A stretch of 64,000 nucleotides of DNA from CAVQEG01 sp963711465. Lineage in GTDB: Bacteria > Bacteroidota > Ignavibacteria > OLB7. The number at the start of each line of letters is the position of its first letter. Position 1 is the first letter of the stretch. Position numbers and translations under genes: made by a program. Under the pieces are notes generated by a model. It saw only the letters and a program-made list of their open reading frames with translations, searched no databases and was not told where the DNA came from. The stretch covers positions 496,001 through 560,000 of the forward strand of contig CAVQEG010000001.1 of the NCBI GenBank assembly GCA_963711465.1, given 5' to 3'. Positions 41,087-51,129 of this stretch are shown in pieces.

Positions 41087-42352
41087 TCAGAATCTCGACA
41101 TGTCGCGGCCGAATACCGCCGTCTTCATCCAGTCGAATGCTACCAGCACCTTGTTCTTCAATCCCACCAGACGCGTCAGGTAGGCCGAACGCCAGAAGAG
41201 GAAGGTGAGCGCTCCTCGCAAATGAATTCTCCGTCTCGGTACGTCGGCGAGGGCTTTGCTGTCGCCGACGTAGGCGAGCATTCCCAGGTCGTTGAATCGA
41301 AATGGTTTGACCGTTCGTTCCGACGCGCGACGGTTCAGCGCCCGCGCAAGGTACTTGCCCTCCTGCATCGCAAGCTGCGCCGTCTGCGGCATCGAATGCC
41401 CGACGATTGTCGCGCAGTCGCCGGCGGCATACACCTCCGGGTGCTCGGGAATCCGCAGAAATTCATCCGTCAGAATTCGCCCGCGCTCCCTGGCCACCTT
41501 CAGCGAACTCGTCAGACCCGTAGGACCATACCCGGTCGACCAGACGATCAGCCCCGCAGGAATTCGCTCGCCGCCCTCGAGCTCCAGATATCCGTCGCCC
41601 ACCGAACTGACAGGCGTGCCGAGTCGGATCTCGATGCCGTGACGCCGGAAATGGCGCATCGTGTACTCACGCAGATCGCTGTCGAACGTGCTGAGGATCG
41701 ACCGCATCGCTTCGAAGAGCGTGATGCGGACCTCCGACTCCACGTTCGGATAGCTCTTCTGCAGATCGTCCTCGAGCAGGTCGTGGAGTTCGGCGGCGAA
41801 CTCGACGCCCGTCGGCCCACCGCCGACGACGACGAAATGCAGCAGCCGCGCGCGCTCCTCCGGCCCGATTCCAGGCACTTCCGCCCGCTCGAGACATTCG
41901 ATCACCTTCTCGCGGATGCGTCGCGCATCGCTTATCTGCTTCAGAAAGTGCGCGTGCGCCACCACGCCGGGTATGCCGAACGTGTTGTTCCACGCGCCGA
42001 CGGCAATCACCAGCACGTCGTAGCGCAGGGTGAACGTCGTGCCCGGTTCGACACTGTCGACCGTCACGCACCGCTCCTCGAAGTCGATCGCTGTACAGGT
42101 TCCCTGGTAGAATTCGATTCCTCTGCGCGCCTTTCGCACCGGTTCGATGATGCTGCGGAACTCGACGGTTCCTACTGTGGTGCTCGGCAGCAGGGGAGTG
42201 AAGAGAAAGTGGTTCCGCGTACTGACCACCGTCACGTGATAGCGTTCCAGGTCGATACTCTTCAGCGTACTCATCGCGGCGAATCCGCTGCCGAGAATGA
42301 TCAGGCGCTCGCGCGTGTTCGGGGACGGTGGGGTGTGGGATCGGTACGTCAT
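41087..42352 (-). CDS. type II NADH dehydrogenase / FAD-dependent pyridine nucleotide-disulfide oxidoreductase
   Basis: A 421-residue flavoprotein. The FAD-binding GSGFAAMSTLKSI lies at the N-terminus, the NADH-binding VVVGGGPTGVEFAAEL near the middle, and the second FAD motif is VYAAGDCATI. The C-terminal amphipathic part (RLVGLKNKVLVAFDWMKTAVFG) would bind the membrane surface, as in NDH-2 enzymes that pass electrons from NADH to quinone without pumping protons. It is divergent from an HdrD-like membrane Fe-S oxidoreductase, which also feeds quinone. A mitochondrial-type Nde or sulfide:quinone-like relative is possible, but NDH-2 fits best. Confidence 0.82.
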   Translation of the reverse strand: MTYRSHTPPSPNTRERLIILGSGFAAMSTLKSIDLERYHVTVVSTRNHFLFTPLLPSTTVGTVEFRSIIEPVRKARRGIEFYQGTCTAIDFEERCVTVDSVEPGTTFTLRYDVLVIAVGAWNNTFGIPGVVAHAHFLKQISDARRIREKVIECLERAEVPGIGPEERARLLHFVVVGGGPTGVEFAAELHDLLEDDLQKSYPNVESEVRITLFEAMRSILSTFDSDLREYTMRHFRRHGIEIRLGTPVSSVGDGYLELEGGERIPAGLIVWSTGYGPTGLTSSLKVARERGRILTDEFLRIPEHPEVYAAGDCATIVGHSMPQTAQLAMQEGKYLARALNRRASERTVKPFRFNDLGMLAYVGDSKALADVPRRRIHLRGALTFLFWRSAYLTRLVGLKNKVLVAFDWMKTAVFGRDMSRF

Positions 42353-42664
42353 GACAGTTGTCTATTGCGTGTTGTGCGACCTGGATCTGCCCCGCAAAGC
42401 GGACGCCGCGACCCCGGTCACGGGTGCGGAATGCTTTCAGCTTCGGCAGTCGTGGACTAACTTGCGCGCTTCGCCGGACCGCACGGGCCGCTCTGAGCCC
42501 TGCTTGCGGAGCGTCGGAACAGCCATCGAACTCCTCTCAGACGAACTCGCCGGGTCGGTCTGCACGTCGCTCGCGCGAGATACCTTCGGACCAGCGCTCC
42601 CACTCCGCCCTCAGCCGGCGGCTGCCATCGGGAGTCGAACGTCGTACCCCCGAACGCCAACACC
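42353..42664 (+). other. 312-nt divergent intergenic region
   Basis: It separates the NADH dehydrogenase and the Fe-S oxidoreductase genes. TAACTTG at 42458-42464, on the + strand, resembles the -7 element at 19510 but has no good TTG 20 nt upstream. No gene or RNA was recognised. Confidence 0.4.
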
Positions 42665-44746
42665 ATGATAAAGCACGTCGCATTCTGGATCGTGTTCATC
42701 GCCGCAATGGGGATGATCGCGTGGAATCTGAGGAGACTCTATGCCTACCTGTCGGTCGGTCGGCCCGAGAATCGGTTCGACAATATGGGGCAGCGGATCC
42801 GCAACGTGCTGGTGATCGCCATCGGTCAGTCGAAGATGATGCGCGATCCGGTTGCCGGAGCGGTGCACGCGGCGATCTTCTGGGGATTCCTTGCGTTGCT
42901 GGCGGCGGTGATCGAGTCGATACTCGAAGGGCTCTTCGGTGTCGGGATCGGCTGGCTGGGACCCGTCTACTCGGTGCTGACCGTCTCGCAGGACGTCTTC
43001 TGCGTGTCGATCATCCTTGCCGTGGCGTGGGCATTCTGGCGCCGATACGGGCAGCGTGTGCGGCGCCTGCAGGTCGACCGTGCCGAGAGCCGTGACGCAT
43101 CGCTCATCCTCGTGCTGATCCTGGTGATCGTCACGTCGCTGCTGCTGATGAACGCGGCGCGGCCGGTCACGGGGCACGAGTACGACTGGGCGGTACGACC
43201 GATCGCCTCGCTGATCACGCCGGCGATTGCGGCGATGTCCCCGCAGGGCGCATCGGCATTCTTCGAAACGATGTGGTGGCTGCACATCGTGACGATCCTC
43301 GCGTTCATGAACTACCTGCCGTATTCGAAGCACCTCCACGTGATCACGTCGATCCCGAACGTGCTCTTCGCGCGGCTCGGAAGGGTGAACACGCTGCAGA
43401 AGATCGACTTCGAGGCCGAGGATGCCGAGCAGTTCGGCGTCAGCGACATCGAGCATTTCACCTGGAAGCAGCTGCTCGACGGCATGACCTGTACGCATTG
43501 CGGCCGCTGCACGTCGGTCTGCCCGGCCAATACCACCGGCAAGGTCCTCGACCCACGGCAGATCATCATTGACATTCACGACCGGACGAACGACCGAGCG
43601 CCCTGGCTGCTGGGAGAGCCTCAGCGCGCGAAGCTCGCCTCGAGTGTGGCGACCGACCCAGATCGCTCGGACGAAACGGCCGGCGACGCGTCGGAGGCGC
43701 AGCAGCGGTCGTTCATCGGTGGCTACGTCTCGGTCGAGGCGCTGTGGCAGTGCACCACCTGCATGGCCTGCGTGCAGGAGTGTCCGGTGATGATCGAGCA
43801 CGTGCCGGCGATCGTCGACATGCGGCGGTCCCTGGTGATGATGGAGGCGGAGTTCCCCGCTGAAATTCAACCGGCGTTCACCAACATGGAGAACAACGCC
43901 ACTCCATGGGCGTTCTCCGCGGCCGAGCGCGCGGACTGGCGCGAAGGCACTGACATCAGGACGCTGGAGGAGACATCGCAGGAGGAGAAGGACGAGCTCG
44001 ACGTGCTCTTCTGGGTCGGCTGCGCCGGCAGCTACGATGATCGCTACCGGCGTGTCACCCAGGCGTTCGCCGAGCTCATGGACCGCGCCGGCGTCAGTTA
44101 CCGCATTCTCGGCACCGAGGAGCGGTGCACCGGCGATCCGGCACGTCGCATGGGCAACGAATATCTTGCGCAGTCGCTCATCGAGACGAACGTCGAAACG
44201 CTCAACGGCTACGACATCAGGACCGTCGTCACCAGCTGCCCGCACTGCTTCAACACGCTCAAGAACGAATACCCGCAGTTCGGCGGCAACTACGAGGTGA
44301 TCCACCACACGGAGTTCCTCGACGGGCTCATCCGCGATGGACGCATCACCGGCATGAGCGAGCAGGTGAAGAAGGTGACCTATCACGACTCGTGCTATCT
44401 CGGCCGCTACAACGGCGTCTACGATCCTCCGCGGGCCATGCTTTCGAACGTGCCGGGCCTGGAGATCGTCGAGATGGACCGGAATCGAAGTCGCGGCTTC
44501 TGCTGTGGCGCCGGAGGCGGCAGAATGTTCATGGAGGAAACCGAGGGCAAGCGCGTAAACATCGACCGGACACAGGAAGCGCTTTCCACCGGTGCAGAGA
44601 CGATTGCCACGGCGTGCCCGTTCTGCATGACGATGCTCAACGACGGCGTCAAGCAGGAGGCTCCGGACGCAGGTGTGGTGGTCAAGGACGTCGCCGAGGT
44701 GATCCTCGACTCGATCAGGGCCGGTGAGGAGAACGGGGGGCAGTAG
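42665..44746 (+). CDS. membrane-bound HdrD-like (Fe-S) oxidoreductase with two CCG domains
   Basis: A 693-residue protein. The N-terminal 230 residues hold about five membrane helices of the nitrate-reductase gamma-like type. Two [4Fe-4S] motifs follow, CTHCGRCTSVCP and CTTCMACVQECP. Then come two CCG (cysteine-rich) domains, with TSCPHCFNTLKNEYP, YHDSCYLGRYNGVYDP and GFCCGAGGGRMFMEE with ACPFCMTM. Such proteins carry electrons between cytoplasmic donors (often electron-transfer flavoprotein) and membrane quinone, and are common beside fatty-acid oxidation genes. No etf genes lie in the window. The ATG at 42665 begins with a membrane helix. Confidence 0.85.
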   Translation: MIKHVAFWIVFIAAMGMIAWNLRRLYAYLSVGRPENRFDNMGQRIRNVLVIAIGQSKMMRDPVAGAVHAAIFWGFLALLAAVIESILEGLFGVGIGWLGPVYSVLTVSQDVFCVSIILAVAWAFWRRYGQRVRRLQVDRAESRDASLILVLILVIVTSLLLMNAARPVTGHEYDWAVRPIASLITPAIAAMSPQGASAFFETMWWLHIVTILAFMNYLPYSKHLHVITSIPNVLFARLGRVNTLQKIDFEAEDAEQFGVSDIEHFTWKQLLDGMTCTHCGRCTSVCPANTTGKVLDPRQIIIDIHDRTNDRAPWLLGEPQRAKLASSVATDPDRSDETAGDASEAQQRSFIGGYVSVEALWQCTTCMACVQECPVMIEHVPAIVDMRRSLVMMEAEFPAEIQPAFTNMENNATPWAFSAAERADWREGTDIRTLEETSQEEKDELDVLFWVGCAGSYDDRYRRVTQAFAELMDRAGVSYRILGTEERCTGDPARRMGNEYLAQSLIETNVETLNGYDIRTVVTSCPHCFNTLKNEYPQFGGNYEVIHHTEFLDGLIRDGRITGMSEQVKKVTYHDSCYLGRYNGVYDPPRAMLSNVPGLEIVEMDRNRSRGFCCGAGGGRMFMEETEGKRVNIDRTQEALSTGAETIATACPFCMTMLNDGVKQEAPDAGVVVKDVAEVILDSIRAGEENGGQ

Positions 44747-44969
44747 TGCCGACCGATTTCTCTGCAACGGCGGTAGGAGTCGGGCGACGGCCGCCGGCGT
44801 CGTTCACAACGGTGCATCGGGCATTTTGAGACGGGAACGAATCGTTGGGCTGAAGCGTACACAATGGATCACCGGCTCGTGACTTTCCGCGGGACGGCGG
44901 GTCCATTACGGTAGTAGCCATTTCTCCCAGGACCTTACTTCAATTTCTCCCACCCGTGGAGTGCAACCA

Positions 44970-47192
44970 ATGAAGCTCTCGCGCACGATCGTGTTCGCGG
45001 CGGTGCTGTCGGTGGTTCTCTCGTATGCCCTGAGAGCCCAGAGCCCGGCCTATTCGTGGATTCGCTACGGCAGCGCAATGAACGGGGGCATCAGTGCGAT
45101 GTCCACCTCGAGCACGGGCGACACGATCGTCAGCTTCGGAATGCGGCGGCTTCGCTGGTGGAGCCGCGACGGAGAGCTGCTCAGAACCCAGGACGTCGAC
45201 CTCGATCAGCCGGTCTCACCGGGCAGCGGAACGACCTCGACATTGACGGTGTCTCCCGACGGAAGCATGATCGCTCTGGGAACCTACGCCGGCGACGTCC
45301 GCCTCTACGGACCCGACTCCGGCGCTGCGCTCGCGTCGATCACCGACGGACCGCCGGTCATCCGACTGGAATTCGCCCCCGACGGCCACCACCTGTTCAT
45401 GCTCACCAAGTACGGCGCGTCGATGCTGGAGTGTCCGTCATTGCGGCAGGTCGTTTCCTACGGCGATCAGTACCGTCCCAACGAAGGACGGGTCTCCCCC
45501 GACGGACGCTACGTAGCGGTCGCCTCCGGCACCCATAAGCGCCTGGAGATCTACGACGCCGTCACCGGCGCGCTCATCGACTCCGTCGCCACGGAGTTGT
45601 CTCCCTGGACGCTGGCGTTCACATCGCCCAGCGAAGTCGTCGGCTGCTACTACAACCGCATGGTGCGCGTCGACATCGGTCCGTCGGTCACCGTCAGCGT
45701 CGATACGCTCGGCGTCGGCGAGGAGGACGACTCCCACGTGTACATCGATCGCGTCCGTTTCTCCGCCGACGGCTCACTGCTTGCCTTCCAGGTCAGGATC
45801 TCCAGCACCGAGTCCAACATCGAGGTGTGGGACACGCGGCAGCTCGATCGCATCGCGTCGATCCGCAGAGTGCACGTCTACGGCGTGACGATCACCGACC
45901 TGCGTGTCGGCCGCGACGACCGTTCGCTCATCATCGGTGAGGCGAGCGGGGGACTCAGAGTGGTGGACTTCCGTGACCCGCAGGCGACGACCATGCCGAT
46001 GCACGGGCACAACAGCTACGTGCAGTCGGTGGCGTCCTCTCCCGATGGTCGCCTGGTCGCAAGTGCGGGCGGTTCCTACGTCCGCGTCTGGGAAACCGCG
46101 ACAGGGAAACTGGTCCGGCATCTGGAGGCGACCGAGGGGTACGTCTGGGCCGTCGCCTTTTCGCCCGATGGCAAGTCCCTCGTCACCTCCGAGTCTCCCC
46201 GCGGTGACGATGCGCTCGTGCATATCTGGGATCTGGCCACCGGAGAGCTCGAGCGCTCGATTCGACTGTCGAACAGCTACGGCGTGTTTGCGCTCGCCTT
46301 CTCGCCGGACAGCCACCTGATCGCCACAGGGGGAGCCGACGCCATCATTCGGTACTGGGACGTCGATACGGGCATACCCGTCAGCACCAGCATCGGGCAC
46401 GGCAAGACCGTCACCTCGCTGGCATTCTCACCCGATGGTACCCAGCTCGTCTCAGGTTCCAGCGACTGGACCGTGAAGCTCTGGGATGTGGAGTCGGGCA
46501 ACAACATCCGGACGTTCAGCGGTCATACCGACGCGGTCAACGCCGTCGCCTTCACACCCGACGGGAGCCACGTGGTCTCAGCCAGTTCCGACTCGAGCGT
46601 TCGTATCTGGAACATCGAGGATCGGTCCTCGCGTGAGCTGCGGGCGGGCACCTCGGCACTCTCCGGCGTGGACATTTCGAGCGACGGGCGATGGCTGGCG
46701 GCCACGAGCGTGAGCAACGATCTGGTGATCTGGAACTACAAGTCGGGAGAATTCCACCATCGGTACCACTACGATGCCGAAGCGGCGTACTTTACGTCGA
46801 ACGACTGCGCGATCCTGCCGGACGTGCGGCACATCTTCTTCGGTACCTCCGATGGCTCAGTGATCATGTGGAATGCGACGGTGCAGATGGGCGGGACGAT
46901 CGTCGCTGGAATTGCCCGCCATGCGGCCTCCACGCAGTCGGACGTGCGTATCGCGCCGAATCCGGTTCGCGACGTGGCGCATATCGCTCTGGAACTGAAG
47001 TCCCGTGCAGCGGTGCACGTCGATGTGCTGGATGCGAACGGTTCACTCCGGGCGGTCGTCGACGACGAGGAGCTCGGGCCCGGCGAGCATCGCCTCGACT
47101 GGCGGACCGATGGCTGTCCGAGCGGCATGTATCTGCTGCGTATCGAAGCCGACGGAACGGTAACCTACCGCCGGTTGCTGGTCGTCCGGTAA
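44970..47192 (+). CDS. T9SS cargo: WD40 beta-propeller surface protein
   Basis: A 740-residue secreted protein. A signal peptide (to about residue 23, YALRAQ) is followed by many WD40-like repeats, most regular from residue 340 on (AVAFSPDGKSLVTS, VKLWDVESGNNIRTFSGH, VRIWNIEDRSS); the first half has more divergent blades. The last 80 residues are a T9SS type A sorting domain (RIAPNPVRDVAHIALELKS ... GCPSGMYLLRIE). Exported WD40 proteins of this kind are common in T9SS bacteria and bind proteins or glycans; the ligand is unknown. The ATG at 44970 is used over the GTG at 44961. Confidence 0.88.
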   Translation: MKLSRTIVFAAVLSVVLSYALRAQSPAYSWIRYGSAMNGGISAMSTSSTGDTIVSFGMRRLRWWSRDGELLRTQDVDLDQPVSPGSGTTSTLTVSPDGSMIALGTYAGDVRLYGPDSGAALASITDGPPVIRLEFAPDGHHLFMLTKYGASMLECPSLRQVVSYGDQYRPNEGRVSPDGRYVAVASGTHKRLEIYDAVTGALIDSVATELSPWTLAFTSPSEVVGCYYNRMVRVDIGPSVTVSVDTLGVGEEDDSHVYIDRVRFSADGSLLAFQVRISSTESNIEVWDTRQLDRIASIRRVHVYGVTITDLRVGRDDRSLIIGEASGGLRVVDFRDPQATTMPMHGHNSYVQSVASSPDGRLVASAGGSYVRVWETATGKLVRHLEATEGYVWAVAFSPDGKSLVTSESPRGDDALVHIWDLATGELERSIRLSNSYGVFALAFSPDSHLIATGGADAIIRYWDVDTGIPVSTSIGHGKTVTSLAFSPDGTQLVSGSSDWTVKLWDVESGNNIRTFSGHTDAVNAVAFTPDGSHVVSASSDSSVRIWNIEDRSSRELRAGTSALSGVDISSDGRWLAATSVSNDLVIWNYKSGEFHHRYHYDAEAAYFTSNDCAILPDVRHIFFGTSDGSVIMWNATVQMGGTIVAGIARHAASTQSDVRIAPNPVRDVAHIALELKSRAAVHVDVLDANGSLRAVVDDEELGPGEHRLDWRTDGCPSGMYLLRIEADGTVTYRRLLVVR

Positions 47193-47362
47193 TTCATTGC
47201 GTTCGCGACGTTCCGCCTGACAGTGCGGATCGATTCTTGCCCGACTCCCGGGCCGCGGTATTGTCGCCGTCATTGGCGGCATGCCAATGGAATCTGATTC
47301 GACGTACATCGGTCAACGGAGTAATGATGCGAACGTCCACTTCAACTCTGGCGTGTCCTCCG

Positions 47363-48007
47363 ATGGAAACTATACGAATCATCGTCGTCGACGATCACGC
47401 GATCCTGCGTGACGGACTGACGGCGATGCTGGGTTCCGAGCGGGGATTTGCCGTGGTGGGAGAGGCGCCAGACGGGAGAGCGGCCGTGAATCTGGCCGCC
47501 GCGCTCGAGGCCGACGTCATCGTGATGGACGTTGCGCTTCCGGTGCTCAACGGGATCGAGGCAACGCGGAAGATCGTCGCCATGAATCACGACGCTCGGG
47601 TGATCGTGCTGTCGAGTTACTCCGATCGGAGAACCGTCAGTGCTGCATTTGACGCGGGTGCGTGGGGATTCGTGGCGAAGATCGCGGTGGCCGAAGAGCT
47701 CGTTCGTGCAATACTGTCGGTGCATTCCGGGCGGCGCTACGTGAGCCCCGACGTGACGGGCGCGGTGATCGATTCGCTGCTGCATCCGGCCGACGAATCG
47801 GCTCCCATCGTTGGCCTCGGCGGACGCGAACGCGAGGTGCTGCAACTGATCGCCGAAGGCCGTACATCGCCGCAAATTGCGCAGGAGCTGAACATCTCAC
47901 CGGGAACGGTCGAGACCCACCGGCGCAACATCATGCGCAAACTCGACCTGCACAGCGTCGCCGAGCTGACGAAGTTCGCAGTGCGTGAAGGCATCACCTC
48001 ACTGTAA
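47363..48007 (+). CDS. NarL/FixJ-type response regulator
   Basis: A 214-residue regulator. The receiver domain has acidic residues D10 and D11 (VVDDHAIL), the phospho-acceptor D56 (VIVMDVALP) and K106. A LuxR-type helix-turn-helix follows at about 149-200 (REREVLQLIAEGRTSPQIAQ ... SPGTVETHRRNIMRKL). An in-frame ATG at 47321 would add 14 residues before the receiver; 47363 is preferred because METIRIIVVDD is canonical. A soluble histidine kinase lies 749 nt downstream on the same strand and may be its partner. Confidence 0.9.
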   Translation: METIRIIVVDDHAILRDGLTAMLGSERGFAVVGEAPDGRAAVNLAAALEADVIVMDVALPVLNGIEATRKIVAMNHDARVIVLSSYSDRRTVSAAFDAGAWGFVAKIAVAEELVRAILSVHSGRRYVSPDVTGAVIDSLLHPADESAPIVGLGGREREVLQLIAEGRTSPQIAQELNISPGTVETHRRNIMRKLDLHSVAELTKFAVREGITSL

Positions 48008-48755
48008 ATCACCACCCGAATCCGCAGATACCGGAAACCGTCCGGAGAAATACCCGAATCCCGAGATTTACGACCCAGTGCAGGGTCACTAGATTTGATG
48101 GGCGAATTTCGCGGTGCGCGATAACGGTCGCCGGCCTATGCCCGCGACCACCGATCTTCGACCTCGCGTGCTGACACCTCCCGGCGGCTCGACCTCCCCG
48201 CCGGAGCCCGGTTCGATGTTGCCCACAGTCGTATTCGATGAACAGGCCAGATCCATGGCGGTGCTCATCGATGCGGTTCGAACCGGAGGCCGCGAGGCCG
48301 AGGGTCGGATGATCGACCTGCCGCACTGCCGTCAAACGCCTCACGACCGAGCCACTGCAAAAGGTGCGACGACGCCTGATGTCTCCGGAAAGTGACGGGG
48401 TGAGTCCGATCCGACAGCGGCAAGGCCACCCGGCGTTCGGCACATGCCGAATTCGGGCGGCGCCGCTGTCGGTCGGCGTTTGGTCCGTATCAGGCGCGAT
48501 TGGTTCACGTGCAGTCCAATTCCCCCCGGGTCGCGACCTCGCGACGTTGGGTACGCTCTTACCATCGATCGTATTCGACACCATGCCACACACCGTCGGT
48601 TCCGCCGAGCCCAGGCGCGTTCAACGCCCCCGGGGCGCCCACGCATCAATCCATGTTCGCGATTCCATTGCCGGTCCATTCGTACGAGTATCTGCGTCGG
48701 AGCGGTGGTACGCGATCGCTGCGATTTCTCATGACGTGGATTCGCGGGGTGGGAG
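48008..48755 (+). other. 748-nt non-coding stretch between regulator and kinase
   Basis: Several short open frames occur on both strands, but none has a family motif, signal sequence or usual codon pattern. No clear promoter of the TTTG/TAnnTTTG type and no RNA gene is seen. It may hold regulatory sites or a lost gene. Confidence 0.45.
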
Positions 48756-50033
48756 GTGAATGACCAGAACGTTTCCAGAGGAGCACAGCGTTTGCGTCCG
48801 GCGGCACTTGCGGTGGGTGACCTTGCGCGTGCGCTCTACGACGCCCTCGATTCGGACGACGTGGCCCGGAGATTCCTCAGGCACATGGTGCCCACGACCG
48901 CGGACTGGGGAATCGTCGAGATTCGAGAGAGTCAGTCCTCGAGAGTCATCGGATACGATCACGCCGATTCCGATCGTGTGCCGAGAGTCGAGGAACTCGT
49001 CCAGCGCTATTCGAACACGGCATCGCTCGTTGCGCAGGCGTTGCTGCGCTCGAACCGCAACCGAAGGCAGCCGGCGAGTGTCGTGGCAACCGGCGAATCG
49101 CTCGCGATGGCCTCACATGACGCCGACCACCTCGAGCTGCTTCGCGAGCTCCGGCCGATGTCGATGATCGCGACGTGGTCCGAGCTTCCCGACGGCAGAG
49201 TGCTCGCCGTCCTCCTGGTGCGTGACGACACTGCGCCGGCCTTCGAAGAGTCCGACTGCCGCGGGTGCGATGAAGCGGTCCGACTTCTGATCGTCGCGCT
49301 GGGATCGGCCCTCTCTGCTGAGAGACTCACGCGTGACGCCCGCACGCGCGACCGCTTCCTGGCCGTGCTGGGCCACGAACTTCGCGTTCCGCTCGCCCCT
49401 GTTTCGGGAGCGCTCGACGTGCTTGCCGAGTTGGACACTCCACCAAACATCAGGGAGCTCACCGCGTTGATAAGGCGCAACGTCGACGTACAGCGGAGAT
49501 TGATCGACGACATGCTCGATCTGGGAAGAATCATCAACGGCAAGGTGCGTCTGGAACGAAGCCGCGTGGACGTCCATCGACTCGTCGCGGATGCGATCGG
49601 CATCTGCCGCGGCGAATTACGCGCAGCTTCACTTGAGCTCGCGACCGACCTGAAGGCCCAGCGGTTGATCGTCGATGTCGACGGCGCACGCATCCAACAG
49701 GTCCTCTGGAATCTCCTCCGCAACGCCATAAAGTTCACGAAACCGGGCGGTCTCATCACCATTTCGTCGTGGGATGAAGGACCGTCGATTGCAGTCTCCA
49801 TACGCGATACGGGAGTTGGAATCGAGGCCGACCAGCTCGAACGGATTTTCAATCCATTCGACCAGGGCCGCCGTCCGGCGGGAGAAGGGCTGGGTCTGGG
49901 CCTTGCGATCTGCCGTTCGGTGGTGGAGCTGCACGACGGTTCGATTACCGCGGAATCTTCGGGTGCTGGCGACGGCGCGACGTTCACGATCCGCCTTCCG
50001 GTTCTCGATCCGCAATCCGACGGGAACCCGTGA
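48756..50033 (+). CDS. soluble GAF-like sensor histidine kinase
   Basis: A 425-residue kinase without membrane segments, so a cytoplasmic sensor. Residues about 20-190 resemble a GAF-type sensory domain. The dimerisation/H-box has H207 in FLAVLGHELRVPLAPV. The ATPase domain has the N-box VLWNLLRNAIKF, the G1 box IRDTGVGIE, the F-box IFNPFDQG and the G2 box GEGLGLGLAI. The start is GTG at 48756 with GGGAGG just upstream. The likely partner is the NarL-type regulator upstream, but NarL regulators usually pair with HisKA_3 kinases rather than this HisKA type, so pairing is uncertain. Confidence 0.85.
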   Translation: MNDQNVSRGAQRLRPAALAVGDLARALYDALDSDDVARRFLRHMVPTTADWGIVEIRESQSSRVIGYDHADSDRVPRVEELVQRYSNTASLVAQALLRSNRNRRQPASVVATGESLAMASHDADHLELLRELRPMSMIATWSELPDGRVLAVLLVRDDTAPAFEESDCRGCDEAVRLLIVALGSALSAERLTRDARTRDRFLAVLGHELRVPLAPVSGALDVLAELDTPPNIRELTALIRRNVDVQRRLIDDMLDLGRIINGKVRLERSRVDVHRLVADAIGICRGELRAASLELATDLKAQRLIVDVDGARIQQVLWNLLRNAIKFTKPGGLITISSWDEGPSIAVSIRDTGVGIEADQLERIFNPFDQGRRPAGEGLGLGLAICRSVVELHDGSITAESSGAGDGATFTIRLPVLDPQSDGNP

Positions 50034-50093
50034 TCGCCGAGGTTTGAATCGGCAATTCGGGTATCAGCGACACGCGCGTCACGGCTGCGCAAA

Positions 50094-50882
50094 TCACCAC
50101 TTGTCGAGTTCCCGGATCGACTCCTCGAGCAGTTCGAGCTGCTCGGTCATTTCGTGCATCCGGGTGCCGAAGTATTCATCGGCTCCGGCCGACAACGCAC
50201 CGTCACGAGACCGACTGGCGATGGCCGAAATGCGAACCAGATTCAGGTCGAGCGTTGCTGCGATGTGACTCAACTGGGCGGCGATGGCCGAATAGCGTGA
50301 CTCGAATTCCTCCACGGTATTAAGCAGTTCGCGCCGTGCTGCCAGCGACTGCTCGGCGGTGGCGCGGGCCGGCGCATCCGCATCGACGGTGCGGACATAG
50401 CGTTCCAGCGATCTGATCTCCTCACCGAGCGCCACCGGATCATGGCGCTGAAGATGGCCTTCGGCGACGCTCAGGTGTCGATACAGCAGCCGCTCGCGCC
50501 GCTCGACGTCGTCGAGGAAGGTGCGGTAGCCGTCGAACATTCGGCGATGTGCACGTGGCGTGCGGCGGATGACGCGACGCGTTTCGCGAATGGTCGCCAC
50601 GATCGATGCGTGTCGTTTCTGCATCGAGGCGGAGCGACGCACCATGTCGACCTTCCGCAGTCCGCTGGCGACGAAGCCGCCGATCGATCGTCTGCTCGGG
50701 TAGGCCTCCTCGCGATGATCATTGCCGGCGACCTGCTCGCTGCCGCCATCGCCACCACGATCCGACGTCGCATTCTCGGAGCGCAGCGCACGCGCAAGCG
50801 CCTCGAACGCGGTGATGATCCACGCGTCGATACGATCCAGTAGATCGCGTCCGCCCCTCGGCGTGTTATCCCGGTGATCCAT
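50094..50882 (-). CDS. uncharacterised coiled-coil protein
   Basis: A 262-residue, highly charged protein with no signal peptide and no membrane segment. From residue about 75 it is Arg-, Glu- and Leu-rich helix (RKVDMVRRSASMQKRHASIV, AARRELLNTVEEFESRYSAI, MTEQLELLEESIRELDKW), suggesting a long coiled coil. The first 70 residues are Gly/Asp/Arg-rich and probably disordered. I do not recognise the family. It converges on the histidine kinase gene (60 nt gap) and is divergent from fumC. Confidence 0.6.
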   Translation of the reverse strand: MDHRDNTPRGGRDLLDRIDAWIITAFEALARALRSENATSDRGGDGGSEQVAGNDHREEAYPSRRSIGGFVASGLRKVDMVRRSASMQKRHASIVATIRETRRVIRRTPRAHRRMFDGYRTFLDDVERRERLLYRHLSVAEGHLQRHDPVALGEEIRSLERYVRTVDADAPARATAEQSLAARRELLNTVEEFESRYSAIAAQLSHIAATLDLNLVRISAIASRSRDGALSAGADEYFGTRMHEMTEQLELLEESIRELDKW

Positions 50883-51014
50883 GTGTCATTGGAGAATTCG
50901 GTGGGTGCGTTGCACGAATGAATATACCGAAGCTCCGATGGCATCGGTGGCGGGCGGGGCGTCCGAGCGCCGTCAGCCCGCCGAACCGCGCGGATTCGAA
51001 TGAGCCGAAACGCG

Positions 51015-51022
51015 TACCTTTG
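51015..51022 (+). promoter_or_regulatory. -7 element (TACCTTTG) upstream of fumC
   Basis: TACCTTTG at 51015-51022 matches TAnnTTTG exactly. A TTCG at 50995-50998 could act as a poor -33 element with a 16 nt spacer. The leader to the GTG at 51130 would be about 100 nt. Confidence 0.4.
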
Positions 51023-51129
51023 AGGCTGTCCGGACCGGTGCGATTGCCTCAGCGTCCACCGCTGCCGGGGGTGTCGCGCCGCCATGAATCCGACCGCGCG
51101 GCACATCGAACTTTCAACCGCCAACGAAC

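Noticed and set aside
42611..44767. 718-codon - strand frame opposite the HdrD-like gene
   Set aside because: The + strand frame has the full set of Fe-S and CCG motifs; the other is a shadow.
46691..47362. Upstream extension of the response-regulator frame
   Set aside because: It overlaps the WD40 cargo gene in another frame; the receiver domain begins only at 47363.
48009..48593. 194-codon - strand frame in the gap between regulator and kinase
   Set aside because: No motif, Arg/Gly-rich composition and no ribosome site; more likely chance in GC-rich DNA.
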